Positions 17,831 to 26,969 of a DNA stretch of 64,000 nucleotides are shown one piece after another. The stretch is from Anaerobaca sp035448545 (GTDB lineage Bacteria > Planctomycetota > Phycisphaerae > Sedimentisphaerales > Anaerobacaceae). Under the pieces are notes generated by a model. That model saw nothing but the letters and a program-made list of their open reading frames with translations. It had not been told where the DNA came from and made no database searches. The position numbers and the translations under genes were made by a program. The DNA lies in assembly GCA_035448545.1 (NCBI GenBank), contig DAOTJE010000010.1, forward strand, positions 1 through 64,000. The letters are read 5' to 3'. Within the stretch, counting starts at the first letter, position 1. Each line of letters opens with the position of its first letter.

Positions 17831-18244
17831 TCAGGTCAGATTTCTGCGAATCTTCTCTGCGATTTCGGCGCTGCGGCCTTCTTTGTACCTGTAGGCGGGC
17901 CACTGCGTGAACACGCCATCCCCCGTCTTGCGCGGCACGATGTGGAAGTGCAGGTGATCCACAACCTGCCCGGCGGCTTTGCCGTTGTTGCACAACACAT
18001 TGTAGCCGTCCGCCTTCATCGCCCTCACCACCGCTCCGGCGATCCGGCCGAGACGGGCCCAGACACCCGCCAGCACCTCCGGATCGCACTCGTGGACCCT
18101 GGCGCAGTGAACCTTCGGAATCACCAGTGTGTGGCCATCGCTGATGGGGCCTATATCGAGGAAGGCGAGCACCACCTCATCCTCGTAAACCTTGGTCACC
18201 GGAATCCCTCCGGCAACCATCTTACAGAATACACAGTCATCCAT
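17831..18244 (-). CDS. HIT-family nucleotide hydrolase
   Basis: 137 residues. The histidine triad is H97-L-H99-F-H101 followed by IVP, and CVFCKMVAGGIP is the typical N-terminus of bacterial HIT proteins, with the two cysteines of zinc-binding members. These proteins hydrolyse purine phosphoramidates such as AMP-lysine, in the cytoplasm. I start at the ATG at 18244, because the long upstream extension in this frame overlaps rplQ and is not HIT-like. It lies 34 bases after rplQ and is probably co-transcribed with the alpha operon. Confidence 0.9.
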   Translation of the reverse strand: MDDCVFCKMVAGGIPVTKVYEDEVVLAFLDIGPISDGHTLVIPKVHCARVHECDPEVLAGVWARLGRIAGAVVRAMKADGYNVLCNNGKAAGQVVDHLHFHIVPRKTGDGVFTQWPAYRYKEGRSAEIAEKIRRNLT

Positions 18245-18278
18245 GCTCGCCCGATCGTGCCGTCGGTTCCCTCGCGTG

Positions 18279-18857
18279 CTATTGCTTGTCCTCGGCGCCC
18301 TGTTCCGAGTCGGTCGACCCTGCGCCGGCCTGTTCCGAATCCGCCGCACCACCGGCGGCTGCGGTGTTCGCCGCCTTCTTCGGTTTGGCCGACACGACAG
18401 CCCTCTTCCCCTTGCCCCTCTTCGTCGAGGCTTTGCGCTCTCTCTTGATCGGCTCGTCCTGCCCCAGAAGCTGCAGCAGCACGAGCTGCCCGTTATCGCC
18501 CAACCGACGCAGCGACAGACGGATGATCCTCGTATAGCCACCCGGCCGTTCCAAATAACGAGGCCCCAACTCGCTGAACAGCTTGCCGACAACGGTCCCC
18601 TTCTTCGTAGTCTTTCCGTCTTCGATATCGAGAATATCCCGGTTGCCAAGCAGAGCAATGGCGCGACGGCGGTGCTCGAGCTTTCCCTTTTTGGCCAGCG
18701 TGATCAGCTTCTCCACAAAGGGCTTGACCTCTTTCGCTTTCTCGATGGTGGTCGAGATCGTCTCATGCTCGATCAGCGATTGAGCCAAGTTCCGGCGTAA
18801 CGCCAGACGGTGCTGGCTCGTTCGGCTCAACTGACGTCCTGCAACTCGATGACGCAT
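18279..18857 (-). CDS. rplQ: 50S ribosomal protein L17
   Basis: 192 residues. The core (about 1-120) starts MRHRVAGRQLSRTSQHR and contains ERPGGYTRIIRL, both diagnostic. The remaining 70 residues are a lysine-rich then Ala/Gly/Glu-rich tail that most L17 proteins lack; it is probably disordered. L17 binds 23S rRNA near the exit tunnel. The order rpoA-rplQ is the standard end of the alpha operon. Confidence 0.95.
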   Translation of the reverse strand: MRHRVAGRQLSRTSQHRLALRRNLAQSLIEHETISTTIEKAKEVKPFVEKLITLAKKGKLEHRRRAIALLGNRDILDIEDGKTTKKGTVVGKLFSELGPRYLERPGGYTRIIRLSLRRLGDNGQLVLLQLLGQDEPIKRERKASTKRGKGKRAVVSAKPKKAANTAAAGGAADSEQAGAGSTDSEQGAEDKQ

Positions 18858-18914
18858 ATGCTAAGGTTCCTCTTTCTCGATAGTGCCAAACCGTTCCCGT
18901 GACGGGCCCCGAAG

Positions 18915-19916
18915 CTACTGTCCCCCGTTCTTCATGCCCAGCGACAGACCGATGTCGGCGAGCTTGCGTTTGATCTCGCGGAGCGAAGTCTTTCCGAAAC
19001 TCCGTATCTTCAGCAGATCCGCTTCGCTCATGGCCACCAGTTGCCGCACGGTCTCGACCTTCGCCGACTCCAGGCAGTTGCTGGCCCGGACCGACAACTC
19101 GAGTTCCTGAATCGGAGTGTTGAGCTTGGCCTCCAGCTCCTCGTCGACCTGCTTGGCCGGCTCTTCCGGGGCCAGTTCGCCGGCCACCGTCTCCTCGCCG
19201 AGCTCGAAGTACTGGACAAACGGATTGATGTGCTTGCGGAGGATCTTGGCGGCCTCGACCAGCGCCATTTCGGGCGCCACGGTACCATTCGTCCAGATTT
19301 CCATGATGAGCCGGTCATAGTTCGTCCGCTGACCGACACGCGTGTTCTCCGTTGTGTAGCGGACGCGCGTCACCGGGGAATACACCGCATCCAGGTGAAT
19401 CAGCCCGATCTCCTGATCGAACCGATCCGCATCCGCGATTCGCTCCGAGACGGGGACGTACCCGCGTCCGTTCTCGACCACCATCTGCATTTCGAAATTC
19501 ACGTTGTCCGTCAGCGTGGCCAGCACCGTGTCCTTGCTGAACACCTCGATCGCGGGGTCGGCTACGATATCGGCCGCCGTCACCACGCCCACCTTGTTGG
19601 ACGAGACCTTCATCGTCTTGGGGCCTTCCCCCTGCAGACGGATGACCAGGCTCTTGACGTTCAGAACGATGTCGGTGGTGTCCTCCATCACGCCGGCGAT
19701 CGAGGTGAACTCGTGATCCACTCCGCTGATTTTGATCGAGGTGACCGCACTGCCTTCGAGCGAGGACAGCAGTACACGCCGCAGGCTGTTGCCGACGGTC
19801 GTACCGAACCCGCGCTCGAACGGCTCGATGAAGAACCTTCCGTACTTGTCCGTCGAAACAACACTGTCTTTTTCAACACGAGTCGGCAACTCCAAGCCAC
19901 GCCAAGTCACTCGCAT
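18915..19916 (-). CDS. rpoA: RNA polymerase alpha subunit
   Basis: 333 residues, normal length. The N-terminal assembly domain includes GFGTTVGNSLRRVLLSSL; the C-terminal DNA/activator-binding domain (about 265-333) includes LELSVRASNCLESAKVET and RSFGKTSLREIK with tandem helix-hairpin-helix character. GGAGG lies 8 bases before the ATG. An acidic linker joins the domains. The gene follows rpsD by about 100 bases in the alpha operon. Confidence 0.97.
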   Translation of the reverse strand: MRVTWRGLELPTRVEKDSVVSTDKYGRFFIEPFERGFGTTVGNSLRRVLLSSLEGSAVTSIKISGVDHEFTSIAGVMEDTTDIVLNVKSLVIRLQGEGPKTMKVSSNKVGVVTAADIVADPAIEVFSKDTVLATLTDNVNFEMQMVVENGRGYVPVSERIADADRFDQEIGLIHLDAVYSPVTRVRYTTENTRVGQRTNYDRLIMEIWTNGTVAPEMALVEAAKILRKHINPFVQYFELGEETVAGELAPEEPAKQVDEELEAKLNTPIQELELSVRASNCLESAKVETVRQLVAMSEADLLKIRSFGKTSLREIKRKLADIGLSLGMKNGGQ

Positions 19917-20023
19917 ATACAGGCCTCCGATCTAAACTTTGATCCGTACACTGCACAGCCCCATGCGGAACCGATTCCCGTCGCCCGACGGGCCGCCCCA
20001 TTCCGCATCGATGGCTTCCGAGC

Positions 20024-20656
20024 CTACCGCGAACAGAATTCCACGACCAACTGCTCTTCGACCGGGATCTGGACATCTTCCCGGGTCGGCAGCGCCACAA
20101 TGGTGGCCGCCGGCTTGTCCCGATCCAGCTGGAGCCAGGCCTGGGTCGTGAAGTTCGGGTTGCTCTCGAGCTGCTGCTTCACCTCTTTGCGGGTTCTTTC
20201 AGAGTCCTTAATCTCGATCCGGTCACCCACGTTCGTCGTGTAATCACTCACATCCACCTTCTGACCATTCACACGGATGTGCCCGTGGGCGATCAATTGT
20301 CGAGCCCCCTTGCGAGACGGCGCAAAATTCAATTTGTAGACCACGTTGTCCAACCGCCGTTCCAGCAGTTGAAGCAGGTTTTCCCCCGTGTTACCCTTGA
20401 GACGTGCGGCCTCATGGAAGTACCGCATAAACTGCTGTTCATACAGACCGTAGTACCTCTTGATCTTCTGCTTCTCACGAAGACGAACCCCATATTCGCT
20501 CAATCGTGCCCGGCGCCACCCATGCATGCCCGGCGCCAGATTCCGCTGTCGCCGCTCGATCTGGCACTTGGCGGTTTCACACTTGAGGCCTTTGAGGAAC
20601 AGCTTCATTCCCTCCCGGCGGCACTGTTGACACGATGGACCGAGATAACGTCCCAT
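20024..20656 (-). CDS. rpsD: 30S ribosomal protein S4
   Basis: 210 residues from the ATG at 20656, chosen because AGGAGAT lies 8 bases upstream and the product begins MGRYLGPSCQQCRREG. The cysteine pair C9-x2-C12 suggests a partly retained zinc knuckle of C+ S4 proteins. The S4 RNA-binding domain is at about 100-165 (RRLDNVVYKLNFAPSRKGAR). S4 nucleates 30S assembly and often represses its own alpha operon. Confidence 0.95.
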   Translation of the reverse strand: MGRYLGPSCQQCRREGMKLFLKGLKCETAKCQIERRQRNLAPGMHGWRRARLSEYGVRLREKQKIKRYYGLYEQQFMRYFHEAARLKGNTGENLLQLLERRLDNVVYKLNFAPSRKGARQLIAHGHIRVNGQKVDVSDYTTNVGDRIEIKDSERTRKEVKQQLESNPNFTTQAWLQLDRDKPAATIVALPTREDVQIPVEEQLVVEFCSR

Positions 20657-20694
20657 ATCAATCGATCTCCTGTAGAGTCTCCTGGAGCCTTTGC

Positions 20695-21075
20695 TTACAC
20701 CCGTCTGCGTTTCGGCGGCCGACACCCGTTGTGCGGCAGCGGTGTAACGTCCTCAATCGAGGCGATCCGCAGCCCGGCGCCCTGGAGGGCGGAAATCGCC
20801 GACTCGCGCCCCGATCCCGGTCCCTTGACCTTGATCTCCACCTCGCGCACACCGTTTCGCATGGCCGTGCTGGCGCAGCGCTGCGCCGCTTGCTGTGCGG
20901 CAAAGGGCGTGCTCTTCCGCGAGCCCTTGAACCCCACGCACCCGGCCGAACTGGTGCAGATCGTATCCCCATCCATATCGGTCACCGTGATCAGCGTGTT
21001 GTTGAACGTCGCCTTGATATGGATGATCGCCCGAACCACATTCTTCCGAACTTTTCGTTTTCCGCTCTTTGCCAT
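20695..21075 (-). CDS. rpsK: 30S ribosomal protein S11
   Basis: 126 residues, standard length. It has IHIKATFNNTLITVTDMDG and the C-terminal GLRIASIEDVTPLPHNGCRP. S11 forms part of the 30S platform near the mRNA exit. Lies between rpsM and rpsD as in most bacteria. Confidence 0.96.
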   Translation of the reverse strand: MAKSGKRKVRKNVVRAIIHIKATFNNTLITVTDMDGDTICTSSAGCVGFKGSRKSTPFAAQQAAQRCASTAMRNGVREVEIKVKGPGSGRESAISALQGAGLRIASIEDVTPLPHNGCRPPKRRRV

Positions 21076-21158
21076 CTGCGTCTCTTACGGAATAACCCTG
21101 CTTCGTTCTCTCGGTCCCGTCGCCATTGGGAGCACCGGACGGCGCTGCCAGGGGCCGA

Positions 21159-21542
21159 TCAGCGTTTCTCTTTGACGCCCTTCTTTCCGGCCACGGTCTT
21201 GCGCGGGCCTTTGCGCGTCCGGGCGTTGCTCTGCGTACACTGGCCGCGCACAGGCAGGCCCCGCCGATGACGAATGCCCCGATAGCATCCGATATCGCGA
21301 AGACGGGCGATGTTCTGCGCCACCTGTCGACGAAGCTGGCCACCGACCACGTAGTTACGGTCGATAATCTGCGTAATCCGACTCAACTCGTCTTCGCTGA
21401 GCTTGTTCGCCTTGGTCATGCGCTCGATCCCGGCTTCCTTCAGAATCATCTCCGACGTATGCCGGCCGATCCCCGGGATGTACGTCAGTGAAATCCAGAT
21501 CGACTTGTTGTCGGGAATATCGATACCCACTATACGCGGCAT
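21159..21542 (-). CDS. rpsM: 30S ribosomal protein S13
   Basis: 127 residues. MPRIVGIDIPDNKSIWISLT and the YRGIRHRRGLPVRGQ motif are diagnostic, and the basic tail (RTRKGPRKTVAGKK) reaches toward the P-site tRNA. S13 contacts 23S rRNA and L5 at the subunit bridge. It follows rpmJ by about 70 bases. Confidence 0.96.
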   Translation of the reverse strand: MPRIVGIDIPDNKSIWISLTYIPGIGRHTSEMILKEAGIERMTKANKLSEDELSRITQIIDRNYVVGGQLRRQVAQNIARLRDIGCYRGIRHRRGLPVRGQCTQSNARTRKGPRKTVAGKKGVKEKR

Positions 21543-21612
21543 ATTAGCTCCCTTTTAACACCCATCGCCAATCGACGCAGGTCACCCCACCAACCGCTCT
21601 TCCTGCACCTGC

Positions 21613-21726
21613 TTACCCCTGACGCTGTTTGTGCCGGGGATTCGAGCAAATGACTCGAACAACCCCGCGACGACGGACGACCTTGCAATTCTCACAGATT
21701 CGTTTGACTGAGCTTCTGACCTTCAT
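21613..21726 (-). CDS. rpmJ: 50S ribosomal protein L36
   Basis: A 37-residue protein read directly from the minus strand: MKVRSSVKRICENCKVVRRR, then GVVRVICSNPRHKQRQG. The zinc-binding Cys11, Cys14, Cys27 and His32 are all present (C+ form). It lies between infA and rpsM, the usual position. Confidence 0.95.
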   Translation of the reverse strand: MKVRSSVKRICENCKVVRRRGVVRVICSNPRHKQRQG

Positions 21727-21789
21727 CTTCTCTTCCACGCTTTCCGGCAACTCTCGTGCCTTACGGCCCATCGTCCGGGCACCAGCAGC

Positions 21790-22005
21790 TCAATGCCGCA
21801 GTACGATCCGTCCTCGGTTGAGGTCGTACGGCGACATCTCCACCGTCACCATGTCTCCGGGCAGGATCCGAATGAAGTTCATTCGCATCTTTCCCGAGAC
21901 GTGGGCCAAGACCTTATGCCCACCTTCCAGCTCGACGCGAAACATCGCGTTCGGCAGAGCTTCGACCACTTTCGCTTGCAGCCGTATCGCGTCTTTCTTG
22001 GCCAT
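21790..22005 (-). CDS. infA: translation initiation factor IF-1
   Basis: 71 residues, standard length, a single S1-like OB fold (FRVELEGGHKVLAHVSGKMR, then RILPGDMVTVEMSPYDL). It occupies the A site during initiation. Its place after map and before rpmJ is conserved. Confidence 0.96.
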   Translation of the reverse strand: MAKKDAIRLQAKVVEALPNAMFRVELEGGHKVLAHVSGKMRMNFIRILPGDMVTVEMSPYDLNRGRIVLRH

Positions 22006-22061
22006 CTACATCTCTGAACTCGTGGGGACGACCGCTGCCGCACCCCCGCGCGGACGCCAAG

Positions 22062-22850
22062 TCACCCCTGCTCTTTCTTCGTCAGGACGTCACAGCCACC
22101 CCTGACGATCGCAATTGTATGCTCAAAATGCGCCGAACACTTGCCGTCTTTCGTCACCACCGTCCACCCATTTGCCAAGGTCCGGACATGATAGCTGCCC
22201 GCATTGACCATCGGCTCGACCGCCAGAACCATTCCTTCGACCAGGAAGATGTCGTCAGCAAGCAGCTCGTCGCTGACGAAGTTCGGGACCTTGGGGTCCT
22301 CGTGCATCTTCGTTCCGATGCCGTGGCCTACAAAATCCCGGACCACCGAAAACCCGGCGGACTCGACGTACCGCTGCATCTTCCGGGCGACCTGGCTCCA
22401 CCGGACGCCGGGTCGGGCCTCGGCAATCGCAATGTCCAGCATCCCCTTCGTCGCGTCGAGAAGTCTTTGTTTGTCCGGCGCGATCGGCCCGATCGCCACG
22501 GTAATGGCCGAATCCCCGCAGTAGCCGCCCAGTCGCACTCCAAAATCCAGGCTCAGGATATCCCCTGCCTGGAGCACCGTCGTCTCCGAAGGAATCCCGT
22601 GGACCACCTCCTCGTTGACGGATGCGCAAATCGCCCCCGGAAAGGGCTTTCGCGCCTGGGGGCTGCGCACGCCCTTGAACAACGCGTCCGCTCCCGCCCG
22701 GGCGGTCATCTCCAGCGCCACGCGGTCCAACTGGGCCGTCGTGACACCCGGCTCTGCGATCTCCTGTAGTTTTGAAAGAACGTCGGCGACAACGGCACCC
22801 GCCCGACGCATCAACTCGATCTCTCTGCGGCTCCGAAGCGTGACAGCCAT
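22062..22850 (-). CDS. map: type I methionine aminopeptidase
   Basis: 262 residues. The five metal ligands can be placed: Asp102 (LDFG), Asp113 (GDSA), His176 (GHGIG), Glu212 (VEPM) and Glu243 (HFEHT). It removes the initiator methionine from nascent proteins. There is no N-terminal zinc-finger extension. The gene lies between adk and infA, the common arrangement. Confidence 0.95.
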   Translation of the reverse strand: MAVTLRSRREIELMRRAGAVVADVLSKLQEIAEPGVTTAQLDRVALEMTARAGADALFKGVRSPQARKPFPGAICASVNEEVVHGIPSETTVLQAGDILSLDFGVRLGGYCGDSAITVAIGPIAPDKQRLLDATKGMLDIAIAEARPGVRWSQVARKMQRYVESAGFSVVRDFVGHGIGTKMHEDPKVPNFVSDELLADDIFLVEGMVLAVEPMVNAGSYHVRTLANGWTVVTKDGKCSAHFEHTIAIVRGGCDVLTKKEQG

Positions 22851-22904
22851 CGATCCAACTTCGCATTCTACGGGCCAATGCCCCCGCGGACCCCACCGGC
22901 CCGC

Positions 22905-23552
22905 CTACTTCAGAGCATCCAGTTCTTCAAACAGCATCGCGGCGACAGCGTCGGCCTCTCCATCGGCCGGCACATCGCGCACCGCTCTTCTGGTCTTGTA
23001 GTACTCCACCACCGGCTGCGTCTGCTCATAGTACGTTGCGAGCCGGTTCTTCACCACTTCAGCGGTATCGTCCGGCCGCTGCACGAGCGCTGCCCCATCG
23101 TGGTCGCAGATCCCTTCGCGCTTCGGCGGCATGTTCTTGACATGGTATACGGCGCCGCATTTCGGGCAGCTTCGCCGGCCGGTAATCCGCTCGACGACCA
23201 CATTATCGTCAACCTGTAGGTTGATCACGACGTCGATGCCACTCTTGGTCTTGGCCAGGGCCCGATCCAGAGCCTCCGCCTGCTTCACCGTGCGCGGAAA
23301 GCCGTCGAGGACATACCCGCACTCGGGCGCCTCCTGGATCGCCTTGCTCATCATTTCGACAATCAAGTCGTCGGGAACCAACGTCCCGGCGTCCATATAG
23401 CTCTGCGCTTTCTTCCCGAGCACCGTGCCCTCGGCACGCTCCCGTCGCAGGATGTCCCCGCTGGACAGATGAAGCAGACCATACCGGGCCACAATCCGCT
23501 TGCAATGGGTACCCTTACCGGCGCCTGGCGCTCCCAGCAGCACAACTCTCAT
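22905..23552 (-). CDS. adk: adenylate kinase, zinc-containing lid
   Basis: 215 residues. The P-loop GAPGAGKGT is at 7-15. The lid carries a structural zinc site Cys129, Cys132, Cys149 and Asp152. It interconverts AMP, ADP and ATP. Its ATG overlaps the secY stop codon (ATGA), indicating translational coupling. Confidence 0.96.
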   Translation of the reverse strand: MRVVLLGAPGAGKGTHCKRIVARYGLLHLSSGDILRRERAEGTVLGKKAQSYMDAGTLVPDDLIVEMMSKAIQEAPECGYVLDGFPRTVKQAEALDRALAKTKSGIDVVINLQVDDNVVVERITGRRSCPKCGAVYHVKNMPPKREGICDHDGAALVQRPDDTAEVVKNRLATYYEQTQPVVEYYKTRRAVRDVPADGEADAVAAMLFEELDALK

Positions 23553-24901
23553 GCATAGGCTCCCTTGATCCTGCCCGAGGAACTGAATCCCTCATAACTA
23601 CGCATGAGCAGGTTGGCTTCAATCTTCTGGACGAGGTCCAGCGAGACGCTAACGACGATCAGCAGACCCGTTCCGCCGATGAACGTCGTGATCGTCCAGT
23701 CGATATCCAGCAAATAGGTCAGTACCGTCGGCACCACGGCAATCGCGGCCAAGAACGCGGCCCCGAAATACGTGATGCGCGTCATGACCGTTTCCAGGTA
23801 TTCCGCCGTCCGGCGACCCGGCCGCAACCCGGGGATGAAGCTGCCGGAATCCCGAAGGTTCTTCGCCATCTCTCTCGGCTGGAACTGCACCGTCACCCAG
23901 AAATACGCAAACAGGAAGATCAGCAGCATGTACAGCACATTGTACGTGTACGAACTGCCACGCAATGCCCCGTAGATGGTCTGCAACACCACCGACCGTG
24001 GAAACAGACTCACAAGCTGCTGCACGATGATCGGAGGGAACATCATGAAGCTGGACGCGAAGATGATCGGCATCACGCCACCGTGATTGACCCGCAGCGG
24101 AAGGTAGTGGCGCTGGCCACCGTACATGCGCCGGCCGCGCATCATCTTGGCCTGCTGAATGGGAATTCGCCTCTGGCCCTGGGTGATCAGGATGGCTCCG
24201 GCCACGACGAACACGAACGCCGCGAGGAGAAACACGATGCGCCCCGGTCCGATCGAGCCGGTCGGCGCCGTCACCGTGAAATCGACCTGCTTGGCCAGCC
24301 TCAGAATGGCCCACGGCATCTGGGCGATGATACCCGCCATGATGATCAAACTGATCCCGTTGCCGATCCCATACTCGTCAATCTGTTCGCCCAGCCACAT
24401 CAGAAAGATGGTGCCCGCGGTCATCCCGATGATGCCCATGATATAGGCCTGCACCTGCATTCCAGGGTAGGTGTAGCCGCCGAGCATCTTCATGTACATC
24501 ACCGCCTGGATGACACAGATCAACACGGTCAGATATCGCGTGTACTCCTGGATCTTCTTGTAACCCGTCTGGCCCTCCTGGCGCAGCTTCTTCAGTGCGG
24601 GGACCACTTCGCCCAGCAGCATCAGGATGATGGAGGCCGTGATGTACGGCATGATCCCAAGCCCGAACAGGCTGCTGCGGCTGAGCGTACCGCCGGTGAA
24701 AATCTCCAGGTACTCCGCCGCTCGACCCAGGGGGCTGTTGGTGTCCCTGCCGGCGTCCAGGGCCGCGGCGATCCGGCCCTGGTCAAAACCAGGGTTGGGG
24801 ATATGGAAGCCCACGCGATAGATAATCAGTAGCGCAACCGTAAACAGGATCTTGTTCCGCAAGTCCCGTATTCGAAAGATATTGACAATCGTTCCGATCA
24901 C
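23549..24901 (-). CDS. secY: protein translocase subunit SecY
   Basis: 450 residues with about ten transmembrane helices. The family segments are seen: GLGIMPYITASIILMLL, the plug-proximal NPGFDQGRI near the N-terminus, and RPGRRTAEYLETVMTRITYF. The GTG start at 24901 follows GGAGAACAGGTAA. It forms the channel with SecE (49638-50021) and is followed by adk. Confidence 0.96.
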   Translation of the reverse strand: MIGTIVNIFRIRDLRNKILFTVALLIIYRVGFHIPNPGFDQGRIAAALDAGRDTNSPLGRAAEYLEIFTGGTLSRSSLFGLGIMPYITASIILMLLGEVVPALKKLRQEGQTGYKKIQEYTRYLTVLICVIQAVMYMKMLGGYTYPGMQVQAYIMGIIGMTAGTIFLMWLGEQIDEYGIGNGISLIIMAGIIAQMPWAILRLAKQVDFTVTAPTGSIGPGRIVFLLAAFVFVVAGAILITQGQRRIPIQQAKMMRGRRMYGGQRHYLPLRVNHGGVMPIIFASSFMMFPPIIVQQLVSLFPRSVVLQTIYGALRGSSYTYNVLYMLLIFLFAYFWVTVQFQPREMAKNLRDSGSFIPGLRPGRRTAEYLETVMTRITYFGAAFLAAIAVVPTVLTYLLDIDWTITTFIGGTGLLIVVSVSLDLVQKIEANLLMRSYEGFSSSGRIKGAYA

Positions 24902-24959
24902 TTACCTGTTCTCCGCGGTCTGCTTCGGACCCCTTCGCCCTCGCGCCACGACGCCATCC

Positions 24960-25442
24960 TCAGGCGCCCTTGCGCCGGGCACTCTTCTTTTCCTGGCCGC
25001 CCACTTTCGTCGCGGTGCCCCCGCATCCGACGATCTTCTGCTCGGCCGCCTTGCTGAACCCGTGCGCGGCCACTTGCAGTCTCTTGGTCAGCTCACCGTC
25101 CCCGAGGATTTTGACACGGCTCTGGAGACCGTCCACCAGGCCGGCCCGCAAAAGCTGTTCGACCCCGACCTCGGCTCCATCGTCAAAACCTTCCAGTTGG
25201 GAGACGTTCACAATCTCGAAGCGCTTGGCAAACGGCTTGTTGTTGAACCCGCGTTTCGGCACCCGCCGAAACAGAGGCATCTGCCCGCCCTCGTACAACG
25301 ACAGCCGGGTCGACCCCGCGCGGCTGCGGCTGCCCTTGTGCCCACGTCCACTGGTCTTGCCCAAACCCGTGCCGCGGCCTCTTCCAACCCGCTTGCGTGC
25401 CTGGCGTTTGCCTACGACAGAAGTTATCTCATGACTCAACAT
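24960..25442 (-). CDS. rplO: 50S ribosomal protein L15
   Basis: 160 residues. GRGRGTGLGKTSGRGHKG and the GGQMPLFRRVPKRGF motif are diagnostic. It directly follows rpsE with 29 bases between them, where most bacteria have rpmD (L30). It precedes secY. Confidence 0.96.
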   Translation of the reverse strand: MLSHEITSVVGKRQARKRVGRGRGTGLGKTSGRGHKGSRSRAGSTRLSLYEGGQMPLFRRVPKRGFNNKPFAKRFEIVNVSQLEGFDDGAEVGVEQLLRAGLVDGLQSRVKILGDGELTKRLQVAAHGFSKAAEQKIVGCGGTATKVGGQEKKSARRKGA

Positions 25443-25471
25443 TTAGATCACCCAATTGGTCATCGTGGCCG

Positions 25472-25975
25472 CTACGAAATGGCGACACCCCGTAACGCTT
25501 CAATCGTTTCTTTCTTGCGCAGCCTCAGCAGCCCGTTCAGGGTGGCCTTCACCACATTCTTGGCGGCCGTGCTTCCGTATACCTTCGTCAACACATCGCT
25601 GACCCCCGCATACTCGAGCACCGCTCGGGCGCTCGAGCCCGCAATGACTCCCGTACCCGGACTGGCCGGAACCATGACGATCTTCGTCGCCCCGAACCGG
25701 CCCGTGATCTGGTGGGGGATCGTCCGTCCCACCAGCGGCACGCTGTGCATCGCCTTCTTCGCGTCCTTTATCCCCTTCTCCACCGCCAGCGGCACCTCGT
25801 TGGCTTTGCCGTAGCCGATGCCCACGCTGCCTTTGCGGTCGCCCACCACCACCAAGGCCGCGAAACTGAATCGCCGCCCACCCTTTACCACCTTCGCACA
25901 GCGATAGATCTTGACCACCGTATCTTCCAACGGCTTCTCTTCGTGCTCAGGTTTTCTCACTGGTTCAGTTGCCAA
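25472..25975 (-). CDS. rpsE: 30S ribosomal protein S5
   Basis: 167 residues from a TTG at 25975, preferred because GGGAG lies 7 bases upstream; another TTG at 26008 overlaps the rplR stop but extends into non-conserved sequence. The core has VKGGRRFSFAALVVVGDRKG and GVIAGSSARAVLEYAG. S5 helps mRNA unwinding and decoding accuracy. Confidence 0.93.
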   Translation of the reverse strand: MATEPVRKPEHEEKPLEDTVVKIYRCAKVVKGGRRFSFAALVVVGDRKGSVGIGYGKANEVPLAVEKGIKDAKKAMHSVPLVGRTIPHQITGRFGATKIVMVPASPGTGVIAGSSARAVLEYAGVSDVLTKVYGSTAAKNVVKATLNGLLRLRKKETIEALRGVAIS

Positions 25976-26004
25976 TGTCGTCTCCCAGGTTCCCAGCGCC
26001 CTTG

Positions 26005-26370
26005 TCAAAAGGCCAAGCCGGCCTTTCTTGCCGCATCGGCCAACGACTTCACGCGCCCATGATACTTGTACCGGTTGCGATCAAAACACACGCACTTGAT
26101 GCCCATGTCCAGGGCCTTTTTGGCCAGCGCCTCGCCGACGGTCTCGGCCGCCTTGCGGTTGCCTCCCGCGGTCACCTGATCCCGGAGGGCTTTCGACTGG
26201 GTGCTCGTCGCCACGAGCGTCACGCCCGCGACATCGTCGATAATCTGCGCATAGATGTGGCGGTTGGACCGAAATACCGACAACCGCGGCCGTTCCGGCG
26301 TTCCGTGCACCTTTTTTCTCACCAGACGCTTGCGCCGCAGCGCCGCCCTCTTATGTTGTTCACTCTTCAT
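26005..26370 (-). CDS. rplR: 50S ribosomal protein L18
   Basis: 121 residues. PRLSVFRSNRHIYAQIIDD and the C-terminal FDRNRYKYHGRVKSLADAAR are diagnostic. L18 binds 5S rRNA with L5. Start and length normal; the basic N-terminus (KRAALRRKRLVRKK) fits rRNA binding. Confidence 0.96.
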   Translation of the reverse strand: MKSEQHKRAALRRKRLVRKKVHGTPERPRLSVFRSNRHIYAQIIDDVAGVTLVATSTQSKALRDQVTAGGNRKAAETVGEALAKKALDMGIKCVCFDRNRYKYHGRVKSLADAARKAGLAF

Positions 26371-26386
26371 AAAGCCGACTTCTCAC

Positions 26387-26968
26387 TTAGGCCCCGCCAG
26401 AAGCGAACGCCTTGCCCATCTTCCGCTGGATATGCTCATCCGCGTAACGGATGCCCTTGCCCTTGTACGGTTCCGGCGGCCTGACCCGACGAATGTTGGC
26501 CGCAAACTGACCCAGAACGCACTTGTCCATCCCGCTGAGCGAGAACTTCGCCGGAACGTCGTTGCCGCGCGTCGCAGGCACGTCGATCTTCACCTTGACC
26601 CCTTTCGGGATCGGCAGCTCCACGGGATGACAGAACCCAACCTGCAGCACCAGCTTGCCCCCCTGGTCCTTGATGCTGTAGCCGGTTCCGTAAATCTCCA
26701 TCTTCTGCTCGAACCCCTTGCTCACGCCGGTCACCATGTTCGCCAGCAGCGCCCGCATCGTGCCGTGCAACTGTTTGCTCTGGCGGTCCTCCGGCTGGGG
26801 GTTTACCACTTCGATCTGGTTGCCCGAACCGTCGACCGTCACCTTGATGCACGGATGGCAATCCATATCCAGTGTGCCCAGCGGTCCCGAGACCTTCACC
26901 TGTTGGCCCTTCAGCTCGACCTTCACGCCCTTCGGGATCGCTATCGGTTTCTTTCCAATCCGACTCAT
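26387..26968 (-). CDS. rplF: 50S ribosomal protein L6
   Basis: 193 residues with the two tandem L6 folds. MSRIGKKPIAIPKGVKVEL and the C-terminal PPEPYKGKGIRYADEHIQRK are diagnostic. L6 lies near the factor-binding site. It starts one base after the rpsH stop. Confidence 0.96.
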   Translation of the reverse strand: MSRIGKKPIAIPKGVKVELKGQQVKVSGPLGTLDMDCHPCIKVTVDGSGNQIEVVNPQPEDRQSKQLHGTMRALLANMVTGVSKGFEQKMEIYGTGYSIKDQGGKLVLQVGFCHPVELPIPKGVKVKIDVPATRGNDVPAKFSLSGMDKCVLGQFAANIRRVRPPEPYKGKGIRYADEHIQRKMGKAFASGGA

Positions 26969-26969
26969 C

